The translations under genes and the position numbers were made by a program. Of a stretch of DNA of 64,000 bases, positions 17,572 through 26,326 are shown one piece after another. The notes beneath the pieces were generated by a model. The model searched no databases and was not told where the DNA came from. It saw only the letters and a program-made list of their open reading frames with translations. Positions within the stretch are counted from its first letter, which is position 1. Each line of letters starts with the position of its first letter. This DNA comes from Sphingomonas oligoaromativorans (lineage in GTDB: Bacteria; Pseudomonadota; Alphaproteobacteria; Sphingomonadales; Sphingomonadaceae): the NCBI RefSeq assembly GCF_011762195.1, contig NZ_JAASQK010000012.1:1-64000 (forward strand), read 5' to 3'.

Positions 17572-18360
17572 ATGTCGTCGATCAGGCCGGCCAAGCTGGC
17601 CGATGCAATTGCCGAGCATATCCAGCAACTGATCCTGGAAGGCGCCCTCCAGCCCGGCGAGCGTCTGCTGTCGGAGCGGGATTTGTCCGCCAAGCTCGAC
17701 GTCTCGCGCCCCTCGCTGCGCGACGCGCTCGACAAGCTGGTGGGGCTCGGGATGCTGACCACGGACGGGAACGGCGCTTCCTATGTCAGCGAATCGATCG
17801 GCCGATCCCTGCGCGATCCGCTGGTGCTGCTGATGGACGATCCCGAGGCGCGGCTGGACTGCATGGAGTTCCGGCTGGTCGTCGAGGCGGCGGCGGCGGC
17901 CTATGCCGCTGAAAGGGCGTCGGAAATCGACCGCGATCTGATCGTGGAGCGCTATGAGGCGATGGTCGCCGCGCATGAAAGGCGTGATGTCGACGAGATC
18001 GCGCGGGCGGATGCCGAGTTCCACTTCGCCATCTATGAGGCGAGCCACAATCTGATGATGCTCCACTTCATGCGGAGCCTCGAAAGCCTGTTGCGGTCGA
18101 ACGTCTATCTCAACCGCAAGAACCTGTTCGAGCATCGCACGGAGGGGGATTCGCAGCTCGTGGAGCATCGCGCGATCTTCGATGCGATCATGGCGCGCGA
18201 CCCCGAGGCGGCGCGCGCCGCCGCGCAGGCGCACATGATCTCCACGATACGGACCCAGCGCGCCATCCACGAGGCGGAACGCCGTCGCGAGGCCTCGATC
18301 CGGCGGCTGGCCCGCAACGATCTGGTGGCTCCGCGCGCCCGAAAGCCCCGGAAACCCTGA
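17572..18360 (+). CDS. GntR/FadR-family regulator with FCD domain
   Basis: From ATG 17572 (in-frame ATGs at 17527 and 17554 are possible) the 262-residue protein has an N-terminal winged helix (KLADAIAEHIQQLILEGALQ, then LLSERDLSAKLDVSRPSLRDALDKL) and a C-terminal all-helical FCD effector domain (EFRLVVEAAAAAYAAERA, RADAEFHFAIYEASHN, SQLVEHRAIFDAI). FCD regulators of the LldR/GlcC/PdhR group sense small carboxylates. It diverges from the TonB receptor operon and precedes an LctP-type permease, so it probably controls both. Confidence 0.88.
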   Translation: MSSIRPAKLADAIAEHIQQLILEGALQPGERLLSERDLSAKLDVSRPSLRDALDKLVGLGMLTTDGNGASYVSESIGRSLRDPLVLLMDDPEARLDCMEFRLVVEAAAAAYAAERASEIDRDLIVERYEAMVAAHERRDVDEIARADAEFHFAIYEASHNLMMLHFMRSLESLLRSNVYLNRKNLFEHRTEGDSQLVEHRAIFDAIMARDPEAARAAAQAHMISTIRTQRAIHEAERRREASIRRLARNDLVAPRARKPRKP

Positions 18361-18417
18361 TCGCGGTGGCGAGCCGAGGCACGATCCTCCCCCTTCTTGC
18401 CGGGTCCGAAAATTTTA

Positions 18418-18434
18418 CCGGTTGATCGAACCGG
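18418..18434. promoter_or_regulatory. Candidate GntR operator before the permease gene
   Basis: CCGGTT-GATCG-AACCGG is a perfect inverted repeat with 6-base arms. It lies in the 149-base gap between the GntR gene and the permease and has no following T run, so an operator is more likely than a terminator. Binding is inferred. Confidence 0.45.
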
Positions 18435-18509
18435 CGGTCCAGAATATCGATTGGTAAGAAAAAGTGACCGCAGTCGATATGAGCGGGCTGCGCACCGGGG
18501 AGGTGCCGA

Positions 18510-20114
18510 ATGTTTCATCAACTCGTCGAACCTGTCAGCGGCAGCCTCGCGCTCTCTTTCCTGGTGGCGGCGATTCCGATCGCCATCGTGCTGGTGCTGC
18601 TGGGCGTCCTGCGGCGGCCGGCATGGCAGGCCTCCGCCGGGGGGCTGATCGTCGCGCTGGTGCTGGCGGTGGCGGTCTGGAAGCTGCCGCTCCTGCTCGG
18701 GCTGGACAGCATCGCCGCCGGCGCCACCTTCGCCCTGTGGCCGGTCATGTGGATCGTCTTCAACGCGCTGGTGCTCTACAACGTGGCCGTGAAATCGGGC
18801 TGCTTCGATGCCTTCCGCAACTGGCTGGTCGCGCATCTGCCCGATGACCGCCGCGTCGTGCTGGTGGTGATCGGTTTCTCGTTCGGCTGCCTTCTGGAAG
18901 GGGTGGCCGGGTTCGGCACGCCGATCGCGATCACCAGCGCCCTGCTGATCGGGCTCGGCTTTCCGGCGATCGAGGCGCTGGTCTTCACGCTCATCTTCAA
19001 CACGGCGCCGGTGGCCTTCGGCGCGCTGGGGGCGCCGGTGACGACGCTGGCCGCCGTCACCCAGCTTCCCGACCAGATGCTCGGCGCGATGATCGGCCGG
19101 CAACTGCCGTTCATCGCGGTGCTTCTGCCCTTCTATGTGATCGTCGCCTATGGTGGCCTTCGCGCGCTGCGCGGCGTGTGGCCGGTGCTGCTCGTGGCGG
19201 GAGGGTCGTTCGGCATCGCCCAGTTCCTGTCCGCCAACTATCTCGGCTATGCGCTGACCGACGTTCTGTCGTCGCTGATCTCGCTGGCGGTCACGCTGGG
19301 GTTCGTGCGGGTGTGGCGGATGACGCCCGATCCGGCCTTCGCGCTCGCGATCCCGCCCCAGCCGGTCACGGAGCCGGCGAGCGAGGCCGGGACGTGGCGG
19401 GGCTGGACGCCCTGGCTCATATTGTCCGTCACGGTCATCGCGTGGCTGCATCTGAAGCTGCCGCTGCTGGGTGAGATGCAGGTGCGGTGGCCGGGCCTCC
19501 ATAACGCGGTGTTCATCACCACTTATGGCAAGCCTTATGCTGCGATCTGGTCGTTCCAGCCGCTCGCGGCGGGCACCGCCATCCTGCTCGCCTCGATCAT
19601 CACCTGCCTGCTCGTCGGGTTGAGCGTGGCGGAGTTCGGGCAGGCGATGCTGCGCTCGTTCCGGCAGGTGAGGCTGCCGGCGATCACCACCATGCTGATC
19701 GTCGGGCTGGCCTATCTGATGAACTATTCGGGCATGGCCTATACGCTGGGCGTGGGCATCGCATCGGTCGGCGCGCTGTTCCCGCTGGTATCGGCCTTTC
19801 TGGGCTGGCTGGCGGTGTTCCTGTCGGGCAGCGACACCTCGGGCAACGCCCTGTTCGGCAATTTGCAGGTGGTCGCGGCGCGGCAGCTCGATCTGAGCCC
19901 GATCCTGATGGCGGCGACCAACTCCTCCGGCGGCGTGATGGGCAAGATGGTCTCGCCGCAGAATATCTGCACGGGGACGGTCGTCACCGACCTGAGCGGC
20001 CGGGAAGGGGAGGTGCTGGCGCGGACCTTCAAGCACAGCATCGCGCTGACGCTCCTGCTGGGCCTGCTGGTGCTGCTCCAGCAATATGTGTTCCCGGCGA
20101 TCATCCCGCACTGA
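18510..20114 (+). CDS. lctP: L-lactate/glycolate permease family (LctP) transporter
   Basis: The 534-residue membrane protein has about 13-14 hydrophobic helices and the LctP family marks FGCLLEGVAGFGTPIAITSA, FNTAPVAFGALGAPVTTLAA, FLGWLAVFLSGSDTSGNALF and ATNSSGGVMGKMVSPQNICT. Members import lactate, glycolate or glycerate by proton symport. The adjacent glycerate-forming operon and FCD regulator favour a glycolate-, glycerate- or related C3/C4-acid role over plain lactate; no lactate dehydrogenase or glycolate oxidase gene is nearby. Confidence 0.88.
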   Translation: MFHQLVEPVSGSLALSFLVAAIPIAIVLVLLGVLRRPAWQASAGGLIVALVLAVAVWKLPLLLGLDSIAAGATFALWPVMWIVFNALVLYNVAVKSGCFDAFRNWLVAHLPDDRRVVLVVIGFSFGCLLEGVAGFGTPIAITSALLIGLGFPAIEALVFTLIFNTAPVAFGALGAPVTTLAAVTQLPDQMLGAMIGRQLPFIAVLLPFYVIVAYGGLRALRGVWPVLLVAGGSFGIAQFLSANYLGYALTDVLSSLISLAVTLGFVRVWRMTPDPAFALAIPPQPVTEPASEAGTWRGWTPWLILSVTVIAWLHLKLPLLGEMQVRWPGLHNAVFITTYGKPYAAIWSFQPLAAGTAILLASIITCLLVGLSVAEFGQAMLRSFRQVRLPAITTMLIVGLAYLMNYSGMAYTLGVGIASVGALFPLVSAFLGWLAVFLSGSDTSGNALFGNLQVVAARQLDLSPILMAATNSSGGVMGKMVSPQNICTGTVVTDLSGREGEVLARTFKHSIALTLLLGLLVLLQQYVFPAIIPH

Positions 20115-20125
20115 TGGGCGGGAAA

Positions 20126-20157
20126 AGCCGGACAGGTCTTTCGAGGCCCGTCCGGCT
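20126..20157. terminator. Bidirectional terminator between lctP and ahpF
   Basis: AGCCGGAC (20126-20133) pairs with GTCCGGCT (20150-20157), with additional pairing inside. On the minus strand the stem is followed by TTTT, so it is a good terminator for ahpF and acts on the converging permease gene too. Confidence 0.65.
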
Positions 20158-20172
20158 CATCGGTCGTAAGGG

Positions 20173-21756
20173 TCAGGCCGCTTCGGCGATCTCGTCCTCG
20201 GCGGGCAGGCGGATGAGATAGTCGAACGCCGCCAGCGACGCCTTGGAGCCTTCGCCCATCGCGATCACGATCTGCTTGTAGGGCACGGTCGTGCAGTCGC
20301 CCGCCGCGAAGATGCCGGGCTGGGAGGTCTCGCCGCGGTGATCGACCTCGATCTCGCCCCGCGTGGACAGCGCCACCGCGTCCTTCAGCCATTCGGTGTT
20401 GGGCACCAGGCCGATCTGGACGAAGATGCCCTCCAGCTCGATCTCGTGCACCGTGTCGTGGTTGCGATCCTTGTAGGTGAGCGACGTCACCTTCTCGCCA
20501 TCGCCCTTCACCTCGGTGGTGAGCGCGGAGGTGATGACCTTCACATTGGGCAGGCTGGCGAGCTTGCGCTGCAACACCGCATCCGCGCGCAGATCGCGGT
20601 CGAACTCGATCAGCGTCACATGCGCGACGATGCCGGCAAGATCGATCGCCGCTTCGACGCCCGAATTGCCGCCGCCGATCACCGCCACGCGCTTGCCCTT
20701 GAACAGCGGGCCGTCGCAGTGCGGGCAATAGGTGACGCCCTTGTTGCGATAGGCATCCTCGCCCGGCACGTTCATCTGCCGCCAGCGCGCGCCGGTGGAG
20801 AGGATCACGGTGCGGGCCTTCAGCGTCGCGCCGCTCTCCAGCGTCACTTCGTGCAGGCCGCCGATCGTCTTCGCCGGCACCAGCTTCGCCGCCTTCTGGA
20901 GGTTCATCACGTCGACCTCATAATCGGCGACATGCTGCTCCAGCGCGGTGGCGAGCTGCGGGCCTTCGGTGTGCTTCACCGAGATGAAATTCTCGATCGC
21001 CATGGTGTCGAGCACCTGGCCGCCGAAGCGCTCCGCCGCGATGCCGGTGCGGATGCCCTTGCGCGCCGCATAGATCGCGGCCGCGGCACCGGCCGGGCCG
21101 CCGCCCACCACCAGAACCTCGAACGGCTCCTTGGCGGCGATCTTCTCGGCCGCGCGGGCCGAGGCGCCGGTGTCCAGCCTGGCGAGGATCTGCTCCACGT
21201 TCATGCGGCCCTGGCCGAAGGGCTCGCCGTTCAGGAAGATCGCCGGCACCGACATGATCTGCCGCGCCTCGACCTCGTTCTGGAAGGCGCCGCCCTCGAT
21301 CGCGACATGGCGGATGCGCGGGTTGAGCACGCTCATCAGGTTGAGCGCCTGCACCACGTCCGGGCAATTCTGGCAGGTGAGCGAGAAATAGCTCTCGAAG
21401 GCATAATCGCCGTCGAGCGCCCGCACCTGCTCGATCACCTCCTGCGCGAGCTTGGAGGGGTGGCCGCCGACCTGGAGCAGCGCCAGCACCAGCGAGGTGA
21501 ACTCGTGGCCCATCGGGATGCCGGCGAAGCGCACGCCGATATCGGTGCCCTTGCGGCGGATCATGAAGGAGGGGCGGCGCTTGTCGTCATCCTGGCGGAC
21601 GACGTCCACGCTGTCCGAAAGTTCGGCGATCTCGCCCAGCAGCGCGAGCATCTCGCGCGACTTGGGGGAATCGTCGGCGGAGGCGATCAGCTCGATCGGC
21701 TGGGTGATGTTGGCCAGATAGGCCTGCAACTGCGTCTTCAGATTGGCGTCGAGCAT
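20173..21756 (-). CDS. ahpF: Alkyl hydroperoxide reductase subunit F
   Basis: The 527-residue flavoprotein has the AhpF domain order: tandem thioredoxin-like N-terminal domain with the TCQNC disulfide near residue 130, FAD-binding [20 protein letters not shown], the redox pair YCPHCDGP near residue 350, NAD(P)H-binding [18 protein letters not shown], and the C-terminal FAD motif [15 protein letters not shown]. It passes electrons from NADH to AhpC to reduce hydrogen peroxide and alkyl peroxides in the cytoplasm. It follows ahpC on the same strand by 124 bases, with a strong hairpin between them that may lower ahpF expression relative to ahpC. Confidence 0.96.
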   Translation of the reverse strand: MLDANLKTQLQAYLANITQPIELIASADDSPKSREMLALLGEIAELSDSVDVVRQDDDKRRPSFMIRRKGTDIGVRFAGIPMGHEFTSLVLALLQVGGHPSKLAQEVIEQVRALDGDYAFESYFSLTCQNCPDVVQALNLMSVLNPRIRHVAIEGGAFQNEVEARQIMSVPAIFLNGEPFGQGRMNVEQILARLDTGASARAAEKIAAKEPFEVLVVGGGPAGAAAAIYAARKGIRTGIAAERFGGQVLDTMAIENFISVKHTEGPQLATALEQHVADYEVDVMNLQKAAKLVPAKTIGGLHEVTLESGATLKARTVILSTGARWRQMNVPGEDAYRNKGVTYCPHCDGPLFKGKRVAVIGGGNSGVEAAIDLAGIVAHVTLIEFDRDLRADAVLQRKLASLPNVKVITSALTTEVKGDGEKVTSLTYKDRNHDTVHEIELEGIFVQIGLVPNTEWLKDAVALSTRGEIEVDHRGETSQPGIFAAGDCTTVPYKQIVIAMGEGSKASLAAFDYLIRLPAEDEIAEAA

Positions 21757-21848
21757 GGTGCCCTCCTCCGGGGGAATGTCTGGCTGGTTTCGCGATAACC
21801 GTGGCGCGCGCCCACGGCTGACAGGAAGGCAGCAGGACGGGATGAGGG

Positions 21849-21874
21849 GTGGAGCCGGCCGCAGCCGGCTCCAC
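21849..21874 (-). terminator. Hairpin between ahpC and ahpF (attenuator or processing stem)
   Basis: GTGGAGCCGGC (21849-21859) and GCCGGCTCCAC (21864-21874) form a perfect 11-base stem with a 4-base loop, directly after the ahpC stop. No T run follows on the minus strand, so it is more likely a partial terminator or an mRNA-stability stem. Confidence 0.55.
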
Positions 21875-21880
21875 GGCCGA

Positions 21881-22444
21881 TCAGATCTTGCCGACCAGAT
21901 CGAGCGACGGGGCGAGGGTGGTCTCGCCTTCTTCCCACTTGGCCGGGCAGACCTCGCCCGGATGCGCGGCGATATACTGCGCGGCCTTGATCTTGCGCAG
22001 CAGCTCGGCCGCGTTGCGGCCCACGCCCTCGCTGGTGATCTCGACGAGCTGGATCACGCCCTCCGGGTCAACCACGAAGGTGCCGCGATCGGCCAGGCCC
22101 TGGCCGGCGCGCAGGATGTCGAAATTGTTCGAGATCGTGTGGTTCTGATCGCCGAGCATGTAATAGTTGATCTTGCCGATGGCCGGCGAGGTGTCGTGCC
22201 ACGCCTTATGGCTGAAATGGGTGTCGGTCGACACCGAATACACCTCGACGCCCAGCTTCTGGAGGGTCGGGTAGACGTCGGCGAGGTCTTCCAGCTCGGT
22301 CGGGCAGACGAAGGTGAAGTCGGCCGGATAGAAGAAGAACACCGCCCACTTGCCCTTGGTATCGGCATCCGTGACGGTGACGAACTTGCCTTCCTTGTAG
22401 GCCTGGGTTTCGAACGGCTTGATGGTCGTTCCGATAAGCGACAT
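21881..22444 (-). CDS. ahpC: Peroxiredoxin AhpC
   Basis: The 187-residue typical 2-Cys peroxiredoxin has its peroxidatic Cys47 in [15 protein letters not shown] and the resolving Cys in GEVCPAKW near residue 166, the same spacing as the Escherichia coli protein. [17 protein letters not shown] is also diagnostic. It reduces peroxides using AhpF as reductant. It is the first gene of the ahpCF operon. An OxyR gene is not in the window, though a weak dyad upstream (22537-22551) could be a regulatory site. Confidence 0.97.
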   Translation of the reverse strand: MSLIGTTIKPFETQAYKEGKFVTVTDADTKGKWAVFFFYPADFTFVCPTELEDLADVYPTLQKLGVEVYSVSTDTHFSHKAWHDTSPAIGKINYYMLGDQNHTISNNFDILRAGQGLADRGTFVVDPEGVIQLVEITSEGVGRNAAELLRKIKAAQYIAAHPGEVCPAKWEEGETTLAPSLDLVGKI

Positions 22445-22751
22445 GTTAGCTCCTTAAGGCGGGTTGCAAGGCAGGTTGCGGGGGCAAACATAATGCACCG
22501 CAGCAAATCGCCAAGTCACTTATATCGAACCCATAGATCGAAGAAATCGATTAAGCGTGACCCGCCGCCTCGCTCATCGGGGGTTCAGCTTCAAGCCGAT
22601 ACTCCTGTCTTCGCGGACCGGGCCCCTCTGGCGGCGGCTTACCCCAAGCCCCGTGATGTCGGACCGCATCGAGCGCGCTCGGTGCTGGTTCGGAAATTGC
22701 CCTTCCACCCACACCGAGGCCTCGATCGAAGTCATTTCGATGGAGGACATT
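22445..22751. other. Divergent control region of ahpC and the DUF465 gene
   Basis: A 307-base gap between divergent genes. ATCGA-N5-TCGAT (22537-22551) is the only clear dyad; it is near an ATAG but is not a full OxyR consensus. A GGAGG ribosome site (22742-22746) serves the ATG at 22752. No gene is supported. Confidence 0.4.
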
Positions 22752-22988
22752 ATGAACGCTCTGATCGAGCGCCTGATCGCCAGCCACCGCCGCCTGAACG
22801 GCGAGATCCGCCGCGAGCGCGCCCGGCTGGCGCCCGACGAATTGCGACTGACGCAGCTCAAGAAGCTGCGGCTGGCGACGAAGGACCAGCTTGCCCGGCA
22901 CATCCCCGACGCCGCCGAGTTCCGGCGCGCGGCGCGGCGCCTGCTGGGCTCGCTGCGTGCCCGCCGCCTTGCCGCGCAGGAGGCCTGA
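22752..22988 (+). CDS. DUF465 (YdcH-like) small helical protein
   Basis: The 78-residue protein starts MNALIERLIASHRRLNGEIR after a GGAGG site, then RLAPDELRLTQLKKLRLATKDQL, the charged coiled-coil pattern of the YdcH/DUF465 family. The usual members are 60-80 residues. Molecular function is unknown. The C-terminal 25 residues are strongly basic (RRAARRLLGSLRARR). Three bases separate it from the next gene, so the two are co-transcribed. Confidence 0.72.
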   Translation: MNALIERLIASHRRLNGEIRRERARLAPDELRLTQLKKLRLATKDQLARHIPDAAEFRRAARRLLGSLRARRLAAQEA

Positions 22989-22991
22989 GCC

Positions 22992-23693
22992 ATGGAACGC
23001 ATCCTTCTAAGGCCGCTGGCGACGCCCGACTATGACGCGGGCCTGCGCCGGCACATGATCGGCATCTATCGCGTAATGGCGCTCGGCCTGCTGGTGACGG
23101 CGGCCGTGGCGTTCGGCGTGGCGAGTTCGCCCGCGCTGACCGCGGCGATCTTCGGCACGCCGCTCAAATGGGTGGCGATGCTGGCGCCGCTGGCCTTCGT
23201 GATGCTCTTCTCCTTCCGCATCGAGCGGATGACGACGGCGTCGGCACGGCTGGCCTTCCATGGCTTCGCGGCGCTGATGGGCGTGTCGATGGCGAGCATC
23301 TTCCTCGTCTTCACCGCGACGAGCATCGCGCAGATGTTCCTCGTCGCGGCGACGATGTTCGCGGGCGTCAGCCTGTGGGGCTACACCACGGGGCGGGATC
23401 TCTCCCGCTGGTCGACCTTCCTGATGATGGGCCTGATCGGCGTCGTCGCGACGTCGCTCATCAACATCTTCGTGGGGTCGAGCGCGATCCAGACGCTCGT
23501 CTCCCTCGCCGGCGTGGCGGTCTTCACGGGGCTGACGGCGTGGGACACGCAGCGCGCCAAATCCGAATATCTCGCTTATGCGGGCTCGGAACAGGCGGAG
23601 AAGCTTCAGGTGATGAGCGCGCTCAGCCTGTATCTGAACCTCATCAACCTCTTCCAGCTCCTGCTCAATCTGGGCGGCGACCGGGAGAATTGA
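22992..23693 (+). CDS. Bax inhibitor-1/YccA-family membrane protein
   Basis: The 233-residue integral membrane protein has seven hydrophobic helices and the BI-1 family marks: RRHMIGIYRVMALGLLVTAA at the N-terminus, FAGVSLWGYTTGRDLS in the centre, and LTAWDTQRAKSEYLA near helix 7, with ALSLYLNLINLFQLLLNLGG at the end. Bacterial members are linked to membrane stress and to pH-dependent calcium leak in structural work on relatives. It is co-transcribed with the DUF465 gene. A strong terminator follows. Confidence 0.9.
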   Translation: MERILLRPLATPDYDAGLRRHMIGIYRVMALGLLVTAAVAFGVASSPALTAAIFGTPLKWVAMLAPLAFVMLFSFRIERMTTASARLAFHGFAALMGVSMASIFLVFTATSIAQMFLVAATMFAGVSLWGYTTGRDLSRWSTFLMMGLIGVVATSLINIFVGSSAIQTLVSLAGVAVFTGLTAWDTQRAKSEYLAYAGSEQAEKLQVMSALSLYLNLINLFQLLLNLGGDREN

Positions 23694-23711
23694 GGCTCAG
23701 GCCGGGGGGGG

Positions 23712-23736
23712 GGCGGCCGGGTGAAAACCGGCCGCC
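23712..23736. terminator. Bidirectional terminator
   Basis: GGCGGCCGG and CCGGCCGCC form a perfect 9-base stem around GTGAAAA, between the convergent BI-1 and MFS genes. A run of ten G residues (23704-23713) abuts it on the left. The following CTTCCCTTT on the plus strand is a weak T tract. Confidence 0.6.
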
Positions 23737-23745
23737 GCTTCCCTT

Positions 23746-25077
23746 TCAGTCCGTCTTGCGGCCCCATTCGCGGTTCAGGCCGAGCGCCGCCAGCGTGCAG
23801 ATCGCGCCCGACAGAAGATAGGCGCCCACCGAGATCAGCCCGAACGTGCTGGCGAGCAGCAGCGCGGCCAGCGGCGCGAAGCCGGCCCCGATGAACCAGG
23901 CGGCGGTGGCCGTCGTCCCCGCGCCGGTATAGCGATGCTTGATCGAGAAGCTGCTGTTCACCGCGCCCGAAGCCTGGCCGAAGGACAGGCCGAGCAGAAC
24001 GAACCCCAGCATCATATAGGCCCATTCGCCCGCCGTGCCGCGCCCGAGAAGCTGCGGGGCGAAGCCGCTGTACGCGCCGATCAGCACGGCCGAGCTGCCC
24101 AGCAGCGTGCGGCGCCCGACCCGGTCCGCGATCGCGCCGGACAGGGTGACCGCCAGCAGGCCGACCGCCGCGCCCACCATCTCGATCGCCAGGAAGCGGA
24201 CCGGCTTCTCCCCGGACAGCACCACCCAGGACAGCGGGAACACCGTCACCAGATGGAAGAGCGCGAAGCTGGCGAGCGGCGCGAAGGCGCCGAGGATCAC
24301 GGTATGCCCTTCCTCCCGGAACATCTCCGTGACGGAGGAGGGTTGCAGCTCGCGGCTCTCGAACAGCTCCTGGAACTCGGGCGTGGAGATCAGGCGGAGG
24401 CGGGCGAACAGCGCCACCACGTTGATGACGAAGGCGACGAAGAAGGGATAGCGCCAGCCCCAGTCGATGAAATCCGCCGGGCTGAGCGTGTTCAGCAGGA
24501 AGGTGAACACCGCCGCCGCCACGAACAGGCCGATCGGCGCCCCAAGCTGCGGGATCATCGCGAACCAGCCGCGCCGCCCGGCCGGCGCGGCGAGCGCGAG
24601 GAGCGAGGGCAGCCCGTCCCACGCCCCGCCCTGCGCGAAGCCCTGGCCGAGACGGAACAGCGCGAGCAGCACCGCGGCCATGCCGCCCACCTGGGCATGG
24701 CCCGGCAGGAAGGCCATCGCCGCCGTCGATCCGCCGAGCAGGAACATGGCGATGGTGAGCTTGACGCCGCGCCCGTGCCGCCGGTCCAGCCACATGAAGA
24801 CGAGCGCGCCGAACGGCCGCGCGGCGAAGGAGAGGGCGAAGATCGCGAAGGAATAGAGCGTCCCGGTCAGCGCGCTGACATAGGGGAAGATCAGCGCCGG
24901 GAAGACGAGGACGGAGGCGATGGCATAGACGAAGAAATCGAAGAATTCCGTCGAGCGCCCGATGATGACGCCCACCGCGATGTCGCCTGGCCGGATCTGA
25001 TGCTCGCGGGCGTTGATGAGCCGGGCGTCGCGCTCCAGCGGAGTCGAGTTCGCCGTGTCCAGCGTGCCTGCCGCCAT
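23746..25077 (-). CDS. MFS transporter, metabolite:proton symporter (MHS) family
   Basis: The 443-residue protein has 12 hydrophobic helices and the MHS-family marks GRSTEFFDFFVYAIASVLVF in helix 1, AARPFGALVFMWLDRRHGRG between helices 2 and 3, LGQGFAQGGAWDGLPSLLA and GAIADRVGRRTLLG. Relatives (ProP, KgtP, ShiA) import organic acids or betaines. The substrate is not readable. It diverges from the cyo operon, with a 12-base palindrome just upstream. Confidence 0.85.
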   Translation of the reverse strand: MAAGTLDTANSTPLERDARLINAREHQIRPGDIAVGVIIGRSTEFFDFFVYAIASVLVFPALIFPYVSALTGTLYSFAIFALSFAARPFGALVFMWLDRRHGRGVKLTIAMFLLGGSTAAMAFLPGHAQVGGMAAVLLALFRLGQGFAQGGAWDGLPSLLALAAPAGRRGWFAMIPQLGAPIGLFVAAAVFTFLLNTLSPADFIDWGWRYPFFVAFVINVVALFARLRLISTPEFQELFESRELQPSSVTEMFREEGHTVILGAFAPLASFALFHLVTVFPLSWVVLSGEKPVRFLAIEMVGAAVGLLAVTLSGAIADRVGRRTLLGSSAVLIGAYSGFAPQLLGRGTAGEWAYMMLGFVLLGLSFGQASGAVNSSFSIKHRYTGAGTTATAAWFIGAGFAPLAALLLASTFGLISVGAYLLSGAICTLAALGLNREWGRKTD

Positions 25078-25107
25078 CCCGTTCGCCTCCCTCGATTCAT
25101 CGAAGAG

Positions 25108-25119
25108 CAGTCATGACTG
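25108..25119. promoter_or_regulatory. Perfect 12-base palindrome, candidate operator
   Basis: CAGTCATGACTG lies 31 bases before the MFS start and 125 bases before cyoA, in their shared 166-base control region. It could control either gene; the factor is unknown. Confidence 0.35.
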
Positions 25120-25243
25120 TCACGGATACTTCGCCAACGACGGGGACGCAACGATCTCCCTTGCTGTTTGTTCATCCGGCGGTCCACTATAGCGGGGCTC
25201 TGATCGAGCGATCGAATCGGACAAGGGAGGGCTCGCGGGACGC

Positions 25244-26305
25244 ATGCGGAGACAAGCACCCAACCTCATCGGCCACGGCCTGCGCCTCGGGCTGCTGGCC
25301 ATGTCCGCATTGCTCGGCGGATGCAGCCGGGACGTCATGAATCCCGCCGGGGACATCGCCCTCCAGCAACGCAACCTGATCCTCTTCGCCACGCTCGTGA
25401 TGCTGCTCATCATCGTGCCGGTGATGGTGCTGATCGTCCTCTTCGCCTGGCGATACAGGCGCGGCAATCCCAACAAGACCTACGATCCGGGCTTCGATCA
25501 TTCGACCACGCTCGAACTGGTGATCTGGTCCTGCCCGCTGTTCATCATCATCGCGCTCAGCGCCGTCACCTGGACGAGCACGCATCTGCTCGATCCCTTC
25601 CGTCCGCTGGCGCGGATCGCGCCGGGCAAGCCGGTTCCGCCGGGCACCAAGCCGCTGGAGGTGGAGGTCGTCGGGCTCGACTGGAAATGGCTGTTCATCT
25701 ACCCGGATCTCGGCATCGCGACGGTCAACGAACTGGCGCTGCCGACCAACGTGCCGGTCCATTTCTCGATCACCTCGACCGACCAGTTCAACGCCTTCTA
25801 CGCGCCGACGCTGGCGGGCATGGTCTATGCCATGCCCAACATGCGCTCCGAGCTGAACGCGGTGCTCAACCGGCCGGTCGAGACCACGGGCTATTCGAGC
25901 AACTATACCGGCCGGGGCTTCTCGGACATGCAGTTCAGGCTGCGCGGGATGGCGCCGGCGGATTTCGATCGCTGGGTGGCCGGCGTGAAGGGATCGGGCG
26001 GGGGCCTTGCCACGCAGGCCTATATCGCGCTCGCCAAGCCGAGCGAGCGGGCGCCGGTGATGCACTTCGCCTCGGTGCAGCCGGGGTTGTTCGATCGGAT
26101 CGTCAACGCCTGCGTCGAGCCCGGAACGCCCTGTCAGGCGGACGTCATGCACCGCGACATGCAGCGCGCGGGCGGCACGGCGCCCGGAAGCGCGGTGAAG
26201 CCCGCCGCCCCCGCCCAGCCCAAGCCCGGCGATCCGCATCACCGCGACATGACGCGGGCCGATCCCTCCCTCGCCCCCGGCGCGGTGCGCGCCGGTCACG
26301 CCTGA
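25244..26305 (+). CDS. cyoA: Cytochrome bo3 ubiquinol oxidase subunit II
   Basis: The 353-residue protein begins with a lipoprotein signal ending in the lipobox LLGGC, then two membrane helices (LILFATLVMLLIIVPVMVLI and LVIWSCPLFIIIALSAVTW). The periplasmic cupredoxin domain follows with DWKWLFIYPDLGIATVNELA and FNAFYAPTLAGMVYAMP. The Cys-His ligands of a CuA site are absent, so the electron donor is quinol, not cytochrome c. The last 60 residues are unusual, with two HRDM repeats and many Ala, Pro and His residues. First gene of cyoABCD-surf1. Confidence 0.95.
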   Translation: MRRQAPNLIGHGLRLGLLAMSALLGGCSRDVMNPAGDIALQQRNLILFATLVMLLIIVPVMVLIVLFAWRYRRGNPNKTYDPGFDHSTTLELVIWSCPLFIIIALSAVTWTSTHLLDPFRPLARIAPGKPVPPGTKPLEVEVVGLDWKWLFIYPDLGIATVNELALPTNVPVHFSITSTDQFNAFYAPTLAGMVYAMPNMRSELNAVLNRPVETTGYSSNYTGRGFSDMQFRLRGMAPADFDRWVAGVKGSGGGLATQAYIALAKPSERAPVMHFASVQPGLFDRIVNACVEPGTPCQADVMHRDMQRAGGTAPGSAVKPAAPAQPKPGDPHHRDMTRADPSLAPGAVRAGHA

Positions 26306-26326
26306 TCTCGTGCCAGCGGAACAGTT

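Noticed and set aside
22537-22551. OxyR site upstream of ahpC
   Set aside because: ATCGA-N5-TCGAT and nearby ATAG do not give the four-ATAG spacing of OxyR; kept only as a note in the control region.
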